Positions 47,105-54,214 of a stretch of DNA of 64,000 nt are shown here, in pieces; position 1 is the stretch's first letter, and every line of letters begins with the position of its first letter. Below the pieces are notes generated by a model that did no database searches, had not been told where the DNA came from, and worked only from the letters and a program-made list of their open reading frames with translations. The stretch is from an uncultured Odoribacter sp. (GTDB lineage Bacteria; Bacteroidota; Bacteroidia; Bacteroidales; Marinifilaceae). The stretch covers positions 1-64,000 of the forward strand of contig CAJURM010000013.1 in the NCBI GenBank assembly GCA_910589025.1, read 5' to 3'. Made by a program: the position numbers and the translations under genes.

Positions 47105-48079
47105 ATGAAAAAAAATGTGGTTGTTATAGCAGGCGGTAACTCTTCTGAATACGGGATCTCCATTCAGTCCGGGAATCATATATTTTCGGAAGTGGATGAA
47201 GAGCGTTATAATAAATATCTGATGGTATTGAAAGGCCGGGAGTGGAATGTGGAATGGAACGGGAAGCAGTATCCGGTGGATAAGAATGATTTTTCGTTCA
47301 GCCGGAATGGGGAGAAGGTATGTTTTGATTTTGCCTATATCACGATTCATGGCAATCCGGGAGAAAACGGGATGCTGCAAGGATATCTGGATATGATGGG
47401 GATACCTTATTCGACGTGTAGCGTACTTGGTGAAGCTTTGACATTTGACAAATATACTTGTACAAACTATTTGCAGGGATTTGGCATAGAGACTACTCAT
47501 CCGGTAATGTTGCTGCGGGGCAAAGAATATGATCGCGAGGCAATATTGAAGGCGGTAGGGTTGCCCTGTTTTGTCAAACCGAATGCTGAAGGTTCCAGTT
47601 TCGGAGTGTCTAAAGTGAAAACCAAGGAAGATTTTGACGCCGCATTGGACATGGCTTTTGAAAAATGCCGCGAAGTGCTGGTGGAGACTTTCATTGACGG
47701 AACGGAGTTTACTTGTGGATTGTATAAAGCAGGGGATAAAAAAGTGGTATTCCCGGTAGCTGAGGTTGTGTCGAAAAAGGAATTTTTTGATTATGAAGCC
47801 AAATATGATGCTACCATGTCGGATGAGATTATTCCCGGTCGCTTTTCTGATGAGATTACAGAGAAAATACAGAATATGGCATCGGAAGTATATGACATTC
47901 TTCGGTGTGAGGGGATCATTCGGATGGACGGATTTGTACAGGGAGAAAAGGTGATTATGTTGGAAGTAAATACCACTCCCGGTATGACGGCCAATAGTTT
48001 TGTGCCGAAAATGCTGAAAGTGATGGGAATCACCCTTCGGAGCGTTTTGACTGAAATTATTGAAAACAAGCTCGGATAA
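47105..48079 (+). CDS. ddl: D-alanine--D-alanine ligase
   Basis: 324 residues from ATG 47105; the frame is open back to 46979, but MKKNVVVIAGGNSSEYGIS is the usual start and a promoter lies between. It makes the D-Ala-D-Ala end of the peptidoglycan precursor with ATP. Seen: HGNPGENGMLQGYLDMMGIPY (as GNPGENG then LQGYLDM), the TFDKYTCTNYL segment, FVKPNAEGSSFGVSKV (ATP-grasp loop) and LEVNTTPGMT with the metal ligands. Length is typical. A terminator follows directly, so it is transcribed alone. Confidence 0.96.
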   Translation: MKKNVVVIAGGNSSEYGISIQSGNHIFSEVDEERYNKYLMVLKGREWNVEWNGKQYPVDKNDFSFSRNGEKVCFDFAYITIHGNPGENGMLQGYLDMMGIPYSTCSVLGEALTFDKYTCTNYLQGFGIETTHPVMLLRGKEYDREAILKAVGLPCFVKPNAEGSSFGVSKVKTKEDFDAALDMAFEKCREVLVETFIDGTEFTCGLYKAGDKKVVFPVAEVVSKKEFFDYEAKYDATMSDEIIPGRFSDEITEKIQNMASEVYDILRCEGIIRMDGFVQGEKVIMLEVNTTPGMTANSFVPKMLKVMGITLRSVLTEIIENKLG

Positions 48080-48102
48080 TTTAAAAACGAGCCTGAAAAG
48101 AA

Positions 48103-48133
48103 AAAACCTGTAAGTTATCTTACAGGTTTTTTT
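48103..48133 (+). terminator. Terminator of ddl
   Basis: Stem aaaacctgtaag/cttacaggtttt (48103-48114 with 48119-48130), loop ttat, T-run to 48133. It lies 8 bp from the 3' end of the oppositely oriented tRNA gene, and could serve that transcript too. Confidence 0.92.
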
Positions 48134-48140
48134 GCTTTCG

Positions 48141-48213
48141 TGAACTCGGCGGGAGTCGAACCCACAACCTCTTGGGCCGTAACCAAGTGCTCTATCCATT
48201 AAGCTACGAGTCC
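48141..48213 (-). tRNA. tRNA-Arg (anticodon ACG)
   Basis: The minus strand folds as a full cloverleaf of 73 nt: acceptor GGACTCG/CGAGTTC, D arm GCTT...GAGC, anticodon stem CTTGG/CCAAG around loop TTACGGC (anticodon ACG, read as ICG after deamination), T arm GTGGG/CCCGC with TTCGACT loop, and discriminator A. The CCA end is not encoded. Confidence 0.96.
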
Positions 48214-48232
48214 GTACTTCTCTAAAGCGGTG

Positions 48233-48264
48233 CAAATATATATACATTATTTCGATCGTGCAAA
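48233..48264 (-). promoter_or_regulatory. Promoter of tRNA-Arg
   Basis: Minus-strand TTTG (48261-48264), exactly 20 bp, TATATTTG (48233-48240). A full consensus match, with transcription starting near 48226, 13 nt before the mature tRNA. Confidence 0.82.
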
Positions 48265-48361
48265 TGTTTTTCCTGTTTTTTTAGATATTTCGGAAAGAAA
48301 AATAAGAGCTCTTTTGTAAGATAGTTGATTACAATTACTTATATAGAAGTGGGAAATTAAT

Positions 48362-48392
48362 TTTAAGTTAATGAGATTAATTGTTATTTTTG
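48362..48392 (+). promoter_or_regulatory. Promoter of the DUF6913-like gene and dapA
   Basis: TTTA (48362-48365), 19-bp spacer, TATTTTTG (48385-48392). The gap 48080-48446 is otherwise filled by the ddl terminator and the tRNA gene with its promoter. Confidence 0.5.
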
Positions 48393-48446
48393 TCAGAAAC
48401 AAAATAATACAGCAAGGAGACCTGTTGGGAATTTACAGAATAATTT

Positions 48447-48968
48447 ATGAAACAGATCATACATAAGATTTTTCACCGGATGAAACAGGATTCGCTGGCT
48501 AAAAAGACAGCGGGGAAGAGAAGAACAAAACAGTATCCGGACTTGCATGCGATAAAAAGTTGTTTGGTTGTTTGGTGTGCTAACGACAGGCAGGAGGAAT
48601 ACCTGAAACATCTTAAAAAGAAATTACCGCAGGTGAAACTGGATAAGATTTGCTTTTTGCCTGAAGGCTCTCCGGCTCCTTCGTTCAGGGATGTCGTCTG
48701 TGTAAAAGAGGAAGAACTCGGATTCGGTGGAAAGATTTTGAATGAAGAACTGCTGGCTTTGTTGGACAAAGAGTGCGATTTGTTGGTGGATTTATCAGAG
48801 GAATCGAACGTTATGATTGATTACATCCTGGGAAATTCGCAGGCCAAATGTAAAGCGGGGATGAAAAAGGAGAATTTTGATGCTGACCTGATGATTGATG
48901 GCGTAACAGGTGTTTCTGAATTAATTGATAAATTATTTGAAGTATTGGCCAAGTTAAAGAAATATTGA
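48447..48968 (+). CDS. Hypothetical protein, DUF6913-like
   Basis: 173 residues, soluble, with a very basic first 30 residues (HRMKQDSLAKKTAGKRRTK) and an alpha/beta pattern (SCLVVWCANDRQEEYLKHLKKKLP, CDLLVDLSEESNVMIDYILGNSQAKCKAG). No catalytic motif is recognised. The immediate upstream position to dapA (1 bp between stop and ATG) resembles the DUF6913 family of Bacteroidota, an identification from memory. Tight spacing suggests co-translation with dapA; function unknown. Confidence 0.7.
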   Translation: MKQIIHKIFHRMKQDSLAKKTAGKRRTKQYPDLHAIKSCLVVWCANDRQEEYLKHLKKKLPQVKLDKICFLPEGSPAPSFRDVVCVKEEELGFGGKILNEELLALLDKECDLLVDLSEESNVMIDYILGNSQAKCKAGMKKENFDADLMIDGVTGVSELIDKLFEVLAKLKKY

Positions 48969-48969
48969 C

Positions 48970-49851
48970 ATGAATTTATTTGCAGGTACGGGAGTGGCTT
49001 TGGTTACTCCGTTTGATAAAGACTTCGGAATTGATGAAGCCTCTTTGCGGAAACTGATCGAATATGTTATTGCCGGCGATGCGGATTATTTGGTGGCATT
49101 GGGAACTACTTCGGAAGCAGCGACCTTGTCGGAAGCGGAGCGGTATCAGGTGATGGAGGTTATTCTGGAGCAGAACCAGGGACGTTTGCCGGTGATGGTG
49201 GGGATAGGCGGAAACAATACGCGGGAGGTGGCGGAGAATATAAAGCGTTTTCCCTATTTAAAATCCTGCAAAGCTATTCTGAGTGTCACCCCTTATTACA
49301 ACAAACCTTCCCAGGAAGGCATGTTCCGCCATTTCAAGGCATTGAGTGAGGAGTCACCCTTGCCCTTCTTCTTATATAATGTGCCCGGACGCACGGGCGT
49401 GAATCTTTCAGCTGAGACTGTTGTGCGCTTGTCTCACGAATGTCCCAATATCAGCGGGATAAAAGAAGCGGGGGGGAACTTCCAGCAAGTTTCGGAAATA
49501 TTGAAGTCCATGCGGTCCGATTTTATGGTCGTTTCTGGTGATGACGGGCTGACATTGCCTTTGATCTCAATTGGCGTGAAAGGTGTGATTTCCGTATTGG
49601 CCAATGCATTTCCAGCCGAATTTTCTAAAATGGTTCGTTTGGCTTCTGCCGGAAAATACACGGAGGCTGCACGCATACATTTGAAATGTACCGGTCTGTA
49701 TAAAGCTCTGTTTGCAGAAGGTAATCCTGCCGGCGTGAAAGCTGCTTTACACCTCAAGGGAATGATAGCTAACAACCTGCTGCGTTTGCCCTTAGCTCCT
49801 GTGAGTGAGCGGCTTTACAGTGAATTAAAAGAGCTGTGTCATTCGATGTAA
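48970..49851 (+). CDS. dapA: 4-hydroxy-tetrahydrodipicolinate synthase
   Basis: 293 residues. It condenses pyruvate with aspartate semialdehyde at the entry to the diaminopimelate/lysine pathway. Seen: the TTSEAATL loop (Thr46/Thr47), Tyr110, Tyr136 in LYNVPGRTGV, and Schiff-base Lys165 in SGIKEAGGN. Length is typical. The other pathway genes here, lysC and lysA, lie 10 kb away on the other strand. Its last 13 bp overlap the 3' end of gldG on the opposite strand. Confidence 0.96.
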   Translation: MNLFAGTGVALVTPFDKDFGIDEASLRKLIEYVIAGDADYLVALGTTSEAATLSEAERYQVMEVILEQNQGRLPVMVGIGGNNTREVAENIKRFPYLKSCKAILSVTPYYNKPSQEGMFRHFKALSEESPLPFFLYNVPGRTGVNLSAETVVRLSHECPNISGIKEAGGNFQQVSEILKSMRSDFMVVSGDDGLTLPLISIGVKGVISVLANAFPAEFSKMVRLASAGKYTEAARIHLKCTGLYKALFAEGNPAGVKAALHLKGMIANNLLRLPLAPVSERLYSELKELCHSM

Positions 49852-51344
49852 CCCGGTCTGGAGCGGTTTAGCCGGCGTTTGCGGTTTAGCTGGAACCGGA
49901 TTGTGGCAAAGAAGAGGACTGCGGCTAAAGGCAACAGAAAATTAAAATATTTCAGAAAATTCTTATAGTTTTCGTCCACCGGTTGTAAAGATGCAAAGGT
50001 GGCGAATTTATTACGCAGGCGGATAAGTCCGGAATTATCTGCCAGCCATTCGATAGAGTTGATGGCAAAATTGATATTATCCTGCCGGAGTACATGGGCA
50101 TAGAGACCGATGTCATTGATGAGGAAATCTGCATCCGTAATTGCTACAATGGCACTGTTATTATCGTCGTTTGTCAGCAAAGCGGCAACAATGGACTTGG
50201 GTTTATTGAAGTCGTTCCGGTTCCATTGATGCTGCAAGTTGAAAAAAATCGGAGCAGGCTTGGTACCGGAAAGAGAAGACGTGGTTGCCAAAGGTGCGAA
50301 TATATACGTAGAATTAGTTTTTATCTGCTCAATACTGCTGGCAAAAGGCAGGAATATGGCATTCAGGCCGTGGGTGATTGTATGTTTGCTGAAATTTGTA
50401 ATCATCGGCAGATAAGGGAAACTGACATTACTCTGATAGCTGATAAAACCGTTGTGCTGGTTGACCGTCATCGTCCCGCAGTTATTGTCCACAACAAAAT
50501 CCGGGAGTATTTTCAACCCTTTTTCAGCCAGAACATCTTCCAGTCCGGTTGGATTGATATAGCCGTTGTGCTGGCTTTCATTGAGTTGTCCTACCGCATG
50601 ATTCAAAGCAACAAACAGCCGGCCTCCGTTGGACAGGTATTTCTCGATTTGTTCCTTTTCATAAGGGGTATACATATCTTGCGGTCCGACGATACACAAC
50701 ACATTGAAGCGGTTCAGGTCGCCCGCATTGAAAAGTTTGATTACAGATATGTCCGTCAGATGTGAAAGTTCGTTAATAAGTTGAGGCATCTGTCCCAAGG
50801 AAGCTTCCCTGTGACCGGAAACAAATGCAATATGGGGTTTTACGGTATCCGTCGTTTGCTTTAATATGCGGGTGATTTCATATTCGATAGGGGTATTGTG
50901 GTTGATATAGGGTATCACCGACTGCTTGTTGCCGATTTTGATAACCGCACCCATAAACACATTCTGGATTTTTTCCATATCTCTTTCCCGAAGTTCTACC
51001 AGGATTGGCTGGATGCCGGATGCCAGTGCCATATTGCCTTTTTGTTCCGTGTTGGGATAGATGGTATTGATAGAAAAAGGTACCCGGCTCCGGGATTTAT
51101 ATTCCTTCACCAAAGAGATAAACTCTTTGGCCACCTTCTTGATGTCCTGAGGGAGGTCTTCTGTGATGTAAAAATCGATAGTAATGGGTTCTTTTATTTC
51201 CTGGATGGCTTCTTTGCTCACCTTGCTGAGGGAGTAGCGGTTATTAAACGTAAAGTCTATCCGGACAAAAAGAATAGCGGACAGGACATTTAGGAGCACA
51301 ATGCCTATTATCGTATAGAGATTATTTTTTATCAGTGTTTTCAT
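49839..51344 (-). CDS. gldG: GldG-like auxiliary component of an ABC transporter
   Basis: 501 residues. One membrane segment at the N-terminus (YTIIGIVLLNVLSAILFV), a long periplasmic part of the ABC-auxiliary type (ITIDFYITEDLPQDIKK, HIAFVSGHREASLGQMPQLINELS, GGRLFVALNHAVG) and a second membrane segment near the C-terminus (FLLPLAAVLFFATI) followed by a basic tail. This is the GldG layout. It starts 6 bp after gldF. GldA/F/G together are needed for gliding in Flavobacterium; here the substrate and role are unknown. Confidence 0.9.
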   Translation of the reverse strand: MKTLIKNNLYTIIGIVLLNVLSAILFVRIDFTFNNRYSLSKVSKEAIQEIKEPITIDFYITEDLPQDIKKVAKEFISLVKEYKSRSRVPFSINTIYPNTEQKGNMALASGIQPILVELRERDMEKIQNVFMGAVIKIGNKQSVIPYINHNTPIEYEITRILKQTTDTVKPHIAFVSGHREASLGQMPQLINELSHLTDISVIKLFNAGDLNRFNVLCIVGPQDMYTPYEKEQIEKYLSNGGRLFVALNHAVGQLNESQHNGYINPTGLEDVLAEKGLKILPDFVVDNNCGTMTVNQHNGFISYQSNVSFPYLPMITNFSKHTITHGLNAIFLPFASSIEQIKTNSTYIFAPLATTSSLSGTKPAPIFFNLQHQWNRNDFNKPKSIVAALLTNDDNNSAIVAITDADFLINDIGLYAHVLRQDNINFAINSIEWLADNSGLIRLRNKFATFASLQPVDENYKNFLKYFNFLLPLAAVLFFATIRFQLNRKRRLNRSRPGYIE

Positions 51345-51350
51345 GTCAGT

Positions 51351-52073
51351 TCAATGTCTGATTTTGCAGATGAAAAATTTGGACAAAGATAAAAAGAGCG
51401 TGATTACCGATATGAAATAGACAACATCACGGGTGTCCAGAATACCTCTGGAAAGTGAGTCAAAATGTTCATCTATCGACAGATAGGTTAGTAATCCGGC
51501 TATAAACCCGTTCCCGCTTTGTTGTGCCAGAATACCAAAAAGCAGTTGGAAGCAAAGGCCTATCCCGAGGCTGATAAAGAACGCTGTGGCGGCTGTCCGG
51601 GCTAAAGAGGAGGCAAAAATACCAATGCTGATATAGCAGGCACTGATGCAGATAAGTCCGAAATATCCCAGAATGACCGGAGCTATATCAATGTGTCCTA
51701 AAGTAGCAACCGTGAAATAATAAGGAAGCGTCATGCACAGGGCAATGGCGATAAGAATCAGTTGGGAAAGAAATTTACCACCGATCAGTTGATGTGTTTT
51801 TATCGGTTTGGTTAAAAGCAACTCGAGTGTGCCGTTTCTTTTTTCATCGGCAATAGATTTCATGGTGAGCGTGTGTACCATGATAAAAGTTGTCCAGCTG
51901 ATAACGATAAAAAAAGGCATCATGGAAGCCTGCCCCAGGTAAAAGATATTGGAAGACGACAGCCAACTGATAAATCCGCAGATGCAGAAGAACAGCAGGA
52001 AGCCGATATAAGTGCTCCATGAATTAAAAGCCGTATTTAATTCCTTCCTGATGATGATTTTTACAGTTCTCAT
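51351..52073 (-). CDS. gldF: GldF-like ABC transporter permease
   Basis: 240 residues with about six membrane segments (TYIGFLLFFCICGFISWLSS, MMPFFIVISWTTFIMV, LILIALCMTLPYYFTVATL, AATAFFISLGIGLCFQLLFG). The stretch ADEKRNGTLELLLTKPIKTHQLIGGKFL after the second segment is the coupling region typical of ABC-2 type permeases (shown here in two parts: ADEKRNGTLELLLT, KPIKTHQLIGGKFL). The gene sits 4 bp after gldA and before gldG, forming one unit. Confidence 0.92.
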   Translation of the reverse strand: MRTVKIIIRKELNTAFNSWSTYIGFLLFFCICGFISWLSSSNIFYLGQASMMPFFIVISWTTFIMVHTLTMKSIADEKRNGTLELLLTKPIKTHQLIGGKFLSQLILIAIALCMTLPYYFTVATLGHIDIAPVILGYFGLICISACYISIGIFASSLARTAATAFFISLGIGLCFQLLFGILAQQSGNGFIAGLLTYLSIDEHFDSLSRGILDTRDVVYFISVITLFLSLSKFFICKIRH

Positions 52074-52077
52074 GAAT

Positions 52078-52998
52078 TTAATTTTGTGTCACTTGCCGGA
52101 AAATATCTTCCAGACGGCGTTCAACGGGGATCAATTCTTTCAGATACCAGTGGTTTTGGTTGCAGGTATCAAAAATGGCTTTTTCAATATCATCTTCCTG
52201 CAACGATTTCAGTTCAAAACTTCCGTTGTCAAGAATATCAATACCTTCCACTCCGTTAATAAGAGCCAGGGCGTTGAATACATCATTCGTATTACCGCCT
52301 CGGATACTCAATTTCAAAATCTTTTCCTTATTGGATTTGCGAAGCTCGGCAGATGTTCCGTCAGCAACGATTTTTCCTTTATTGAGAATCAGCACCCGGT
52401 CGCAGGTAGCCTCAATTTCGTCCAGTATATGGGAACTGAGGATAATGGTTTTTTCTTTTCCCGTATTTTTAATAAGTTCGCGAATCTCAACAATCTGATT
52501 GGGGTCCAGGCCTGTTGTCGGTTCATCCAGAATCACCACTTCCGGATCATGTATCAGGGCTTGTGCAAGCCCGACCCGTTGTTTATAGCCTTTCGACAAT
52601 TCCTGTATATTCTTGTGTTTTTCATGCTCTAATCCGCACATCTTGAGCATATCCAGCACACGGGAGGTAATTTTGTAACGGGGCACATTGTGTATCTTGG
52701 CAATGAAAGTTAGAAAATCAATTACATTCATCTCGTCATACAGCGGATTGTGTTCCGGAAGATAGCCTATAACCTGTCTGAGTTTGTACGCGTGTTTGTG
52801 AATGGAGTATTTGCCGATGCACACATTTCCCTGGTCCGGAAAAAGGAAACAGGTAATAATTTTCATAATAGTGGTCTTTCCTGCTCCGTTGGGGCCGAGG
52901 AAACCCAGAATTTCTCCCTTTTTTACGGAAAAAGAAACCGAGTCAACAGCTTTTTGGGAACCGAAAGATTTTGATAAATTTTCTACCACTACATCCAT
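52078..52998 (-). CDS. gldA: GldA-like ABC transporter ATP-binding protein
   Basis: 306 residues. Cytoplasmic ATPase subunit: Walker A GPNGAGKTT, Q-loop YLPEHNPLYDE, signature LSKGYKQRVGLAQAL, Walker B VVILDEPTTGLDP and the switch His in LSSHILDE. The C-terminal 80 residues form the extra domain of the GldA/CcmA-type subfamily. It heads the gldA-gldF-gldG unit, behind a candidate promoter at 53019-53026. Confidence 0.94.
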   Translation of the reverse strand: MDVVVENLSKSFGSQKAVDSVSFSVKKGEILGFLGPNGAGKTTIMKIITCFLFPDQGNVCIGKYSIHKHAYKLRQVIGYLPEHNPLYDEMNVIDFLTFIAKIHNVPRYKITSRVLDMLKMCGLEHEKHKNIQELSKGYKQRVGLAQALIHDPEVVILDEPTTGLDPNQIVEIRELIKNTGKEKTIILSSHILDEIEATCDRVLILNKGKIVADGTSAELRKSNKEKILKLSIRGGNTNDVFNALALINGVEGIDILDNGSFELKSLQEDDIEKAIFDTCNQNHWYLKELIPVERRLEDIFRQVTQN

Positions 52999-53018
52999 AA
53001 GCCAATGATTGTTTCATG

Positions 53019-53026
53019 CAAATATA
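53019..53026 (-). promoter_or_regulatory. -7 element of the gldAFG unit
   Basis: Minus-strand TATATTTG fits TAnnTTTG exactly, 21 bp before the gldA start. The -33 position reads ttat, a weak match. Confidence 0.5.
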
Positions 53027-53101
53027 ATCACCTCGGCATAGATGTATAAGGGTTTAACAAACTTTAACCGGGTCAGGGCCATGGAGGAGTTAAGGTGTCC
53101 G

Positions 53102-53149
53102 GAAAGTCTTAAAATAAAGGAGATTTCTTTCCTTTATTTTAAGACTTTC
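53102..53149. repeat. Perfect 19-bp inverted repeat between gldA and the LacI-family gene
   Basis: Left arm 53102-53120 (gaaagtcttaaaataaagg) and right arm 53131-53149 are exact reverse complements around a 10-base loop. It lies 10 bp past the stop of the LacI-family gene, so it probably ends that transcript, but it is AT-rich and lacks a T-run after the stem. Terminator or mRNA-stabilising hairpin are both possible. Confidence 0.85.
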
Positions 53150-53159
53150 AGACAATATT

Positions 53160-54194
53160 TCAGTCATTGAGATAAGAACGGTCGGAAGATTCGCGGATAA
53201 TGAGTTCGCAGTTGACAATCTCTTCCCGGGTACGGGCATGCTTATTGTTCAGAATTTGTTCGAATAACAGTTCTGCCGCCATCTCTCCGATTTTTTCCGG
53301 GAATTGGTTAACGGTACTTACCGAAGGATTCATATACCGGGAACGTTTCGTATTGGAGAAGCCGAATACTGCAATGTCTTCGGGAATCCTCAGATTTTTT
53401 TCTTTGATGGCTTCAATGGCTCCGATAGCCATATCGTCATTGATTCCGAAAATCGCGTCCGGTTTTTCTTTCATTTCCAAGAGTTTCCGGGTAGCATCCT
53501 TAGCTGCTTTCACTGAAAAATCATCACATCTGATAATATAATCCGTGTTAATTTCGAGCTTGTTCATCGTCATGGCTTTCAGGTAGCCCTTCATGCGGTT
53601 CTTTCCGATAGACAATTGTTCCGGACCTGTAATCAGTGCAATTTTTTTGGCTCCTCCGTGGATTAGATGCTGAACGATTTTACAGGCGGCATCTGCATCG
53701 TCGGCAATGACTTTAGAGACATCCAGCTCCTTGGTCGTCCGGTCAAAAAGCACCAATGGCACCCCTTGGTTCTGGATATTTTTAATGTGATCGTAAGAGG
53801 TCGTGGCCCGGGAGATGGAAAGGATAATTCCGTCCGTCCGGTTGGCCAGGAATACGTCTATATTTTTCTGTTCTTTTTCAAAACTCTCATTGGAAGAGGC
53901 AACCAATACATTATAACCGTATTTGTCTGCTACTTCTTCAATTTTCTTTACCACATTAGCAAAAAACGTATTTACAATCTGGGGTACAACGACACCGATG
54001 GTATGGCTTTTGTGCGTTTTCAGAGCAACGGCAATCGGATTGGGACGGTAGCCCAATTCCTTGGCCAGTGCCTGGACGGTTTTCCGGGTTTGCTGGCTGA
54101 TTTCCGGGTTGTCTTTCAATGCCCTGGATACAGTAGATACCGAGATATTTAATTGAGCGGCAAGGTCTTTGATTGTGATGGCTTTTTGTGTCAT
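53160..54194 (-). CDS. LacI-family transcriptional regulator
   Basis: 344 residues. N-terminal helix-turn-helix (TIKDLAAQLNISVSTVSRAL, then ELGYRPN hinge) and a periplasmic-binding-protein-like core (HTIGVVVPQIVNTFFANVV, VPLVLFDRT, DAIFGINDDMAIGAIEAIKE, IAVFGFSN). Family members bind a small sugar-like effector and repress or activate nearby sugar genes. No transport or glycoside gene is adjacent here, so its targets are elsewhere. It starts 20 bp after the 7TM-HD gene and probably shares its transcript. Confidence 0.93.
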   Translation of the reverse strand: MTQKAITIKDLAAQLNISVSTVSRALKDNPEISQQTRKTVQALAKELGYRPNPIAVALKTHKSHTIGVVVPQIVNTFFANVVKKIEEVADKYGYNVLVASSNESFEKEQKNIDVFLANRTDGIILSISRATTSYDHIKNIQNQGVPLVLFDRTTKELDVSKVIADDADAACKIVQHLIHGGAKKIALITGPEQLSIGKNRMKGYLKAMTMNKLEINTDYIIRCDDFSVKAAKDATRKLLEMKEKPDAIFGINDDMAIGAIEAIKEKNLRIPEDIAVFGFSNTKRSRYMNPSVSTVNQFPEKIGEMAAELLFEQILNNKHARTREEIVNCELIIRESSDRSYLND

Positions 54195-54214
54195 ATCTCT
54201 AAGTTTTAATGGTA

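Noticed and set aside
48214..48232. Encoded CCA end or second tRNA beside tRNA-Arg
   Set aside because: No CCA follows the discriminator base and no second cloverleaf can be drawn.
47090..48247. 385-residue frame on the minus strand over ddl and the tRNA
   Set aside because: It is antisense to a certain gene, crosses a tRNA gene and has no recognisable domain.
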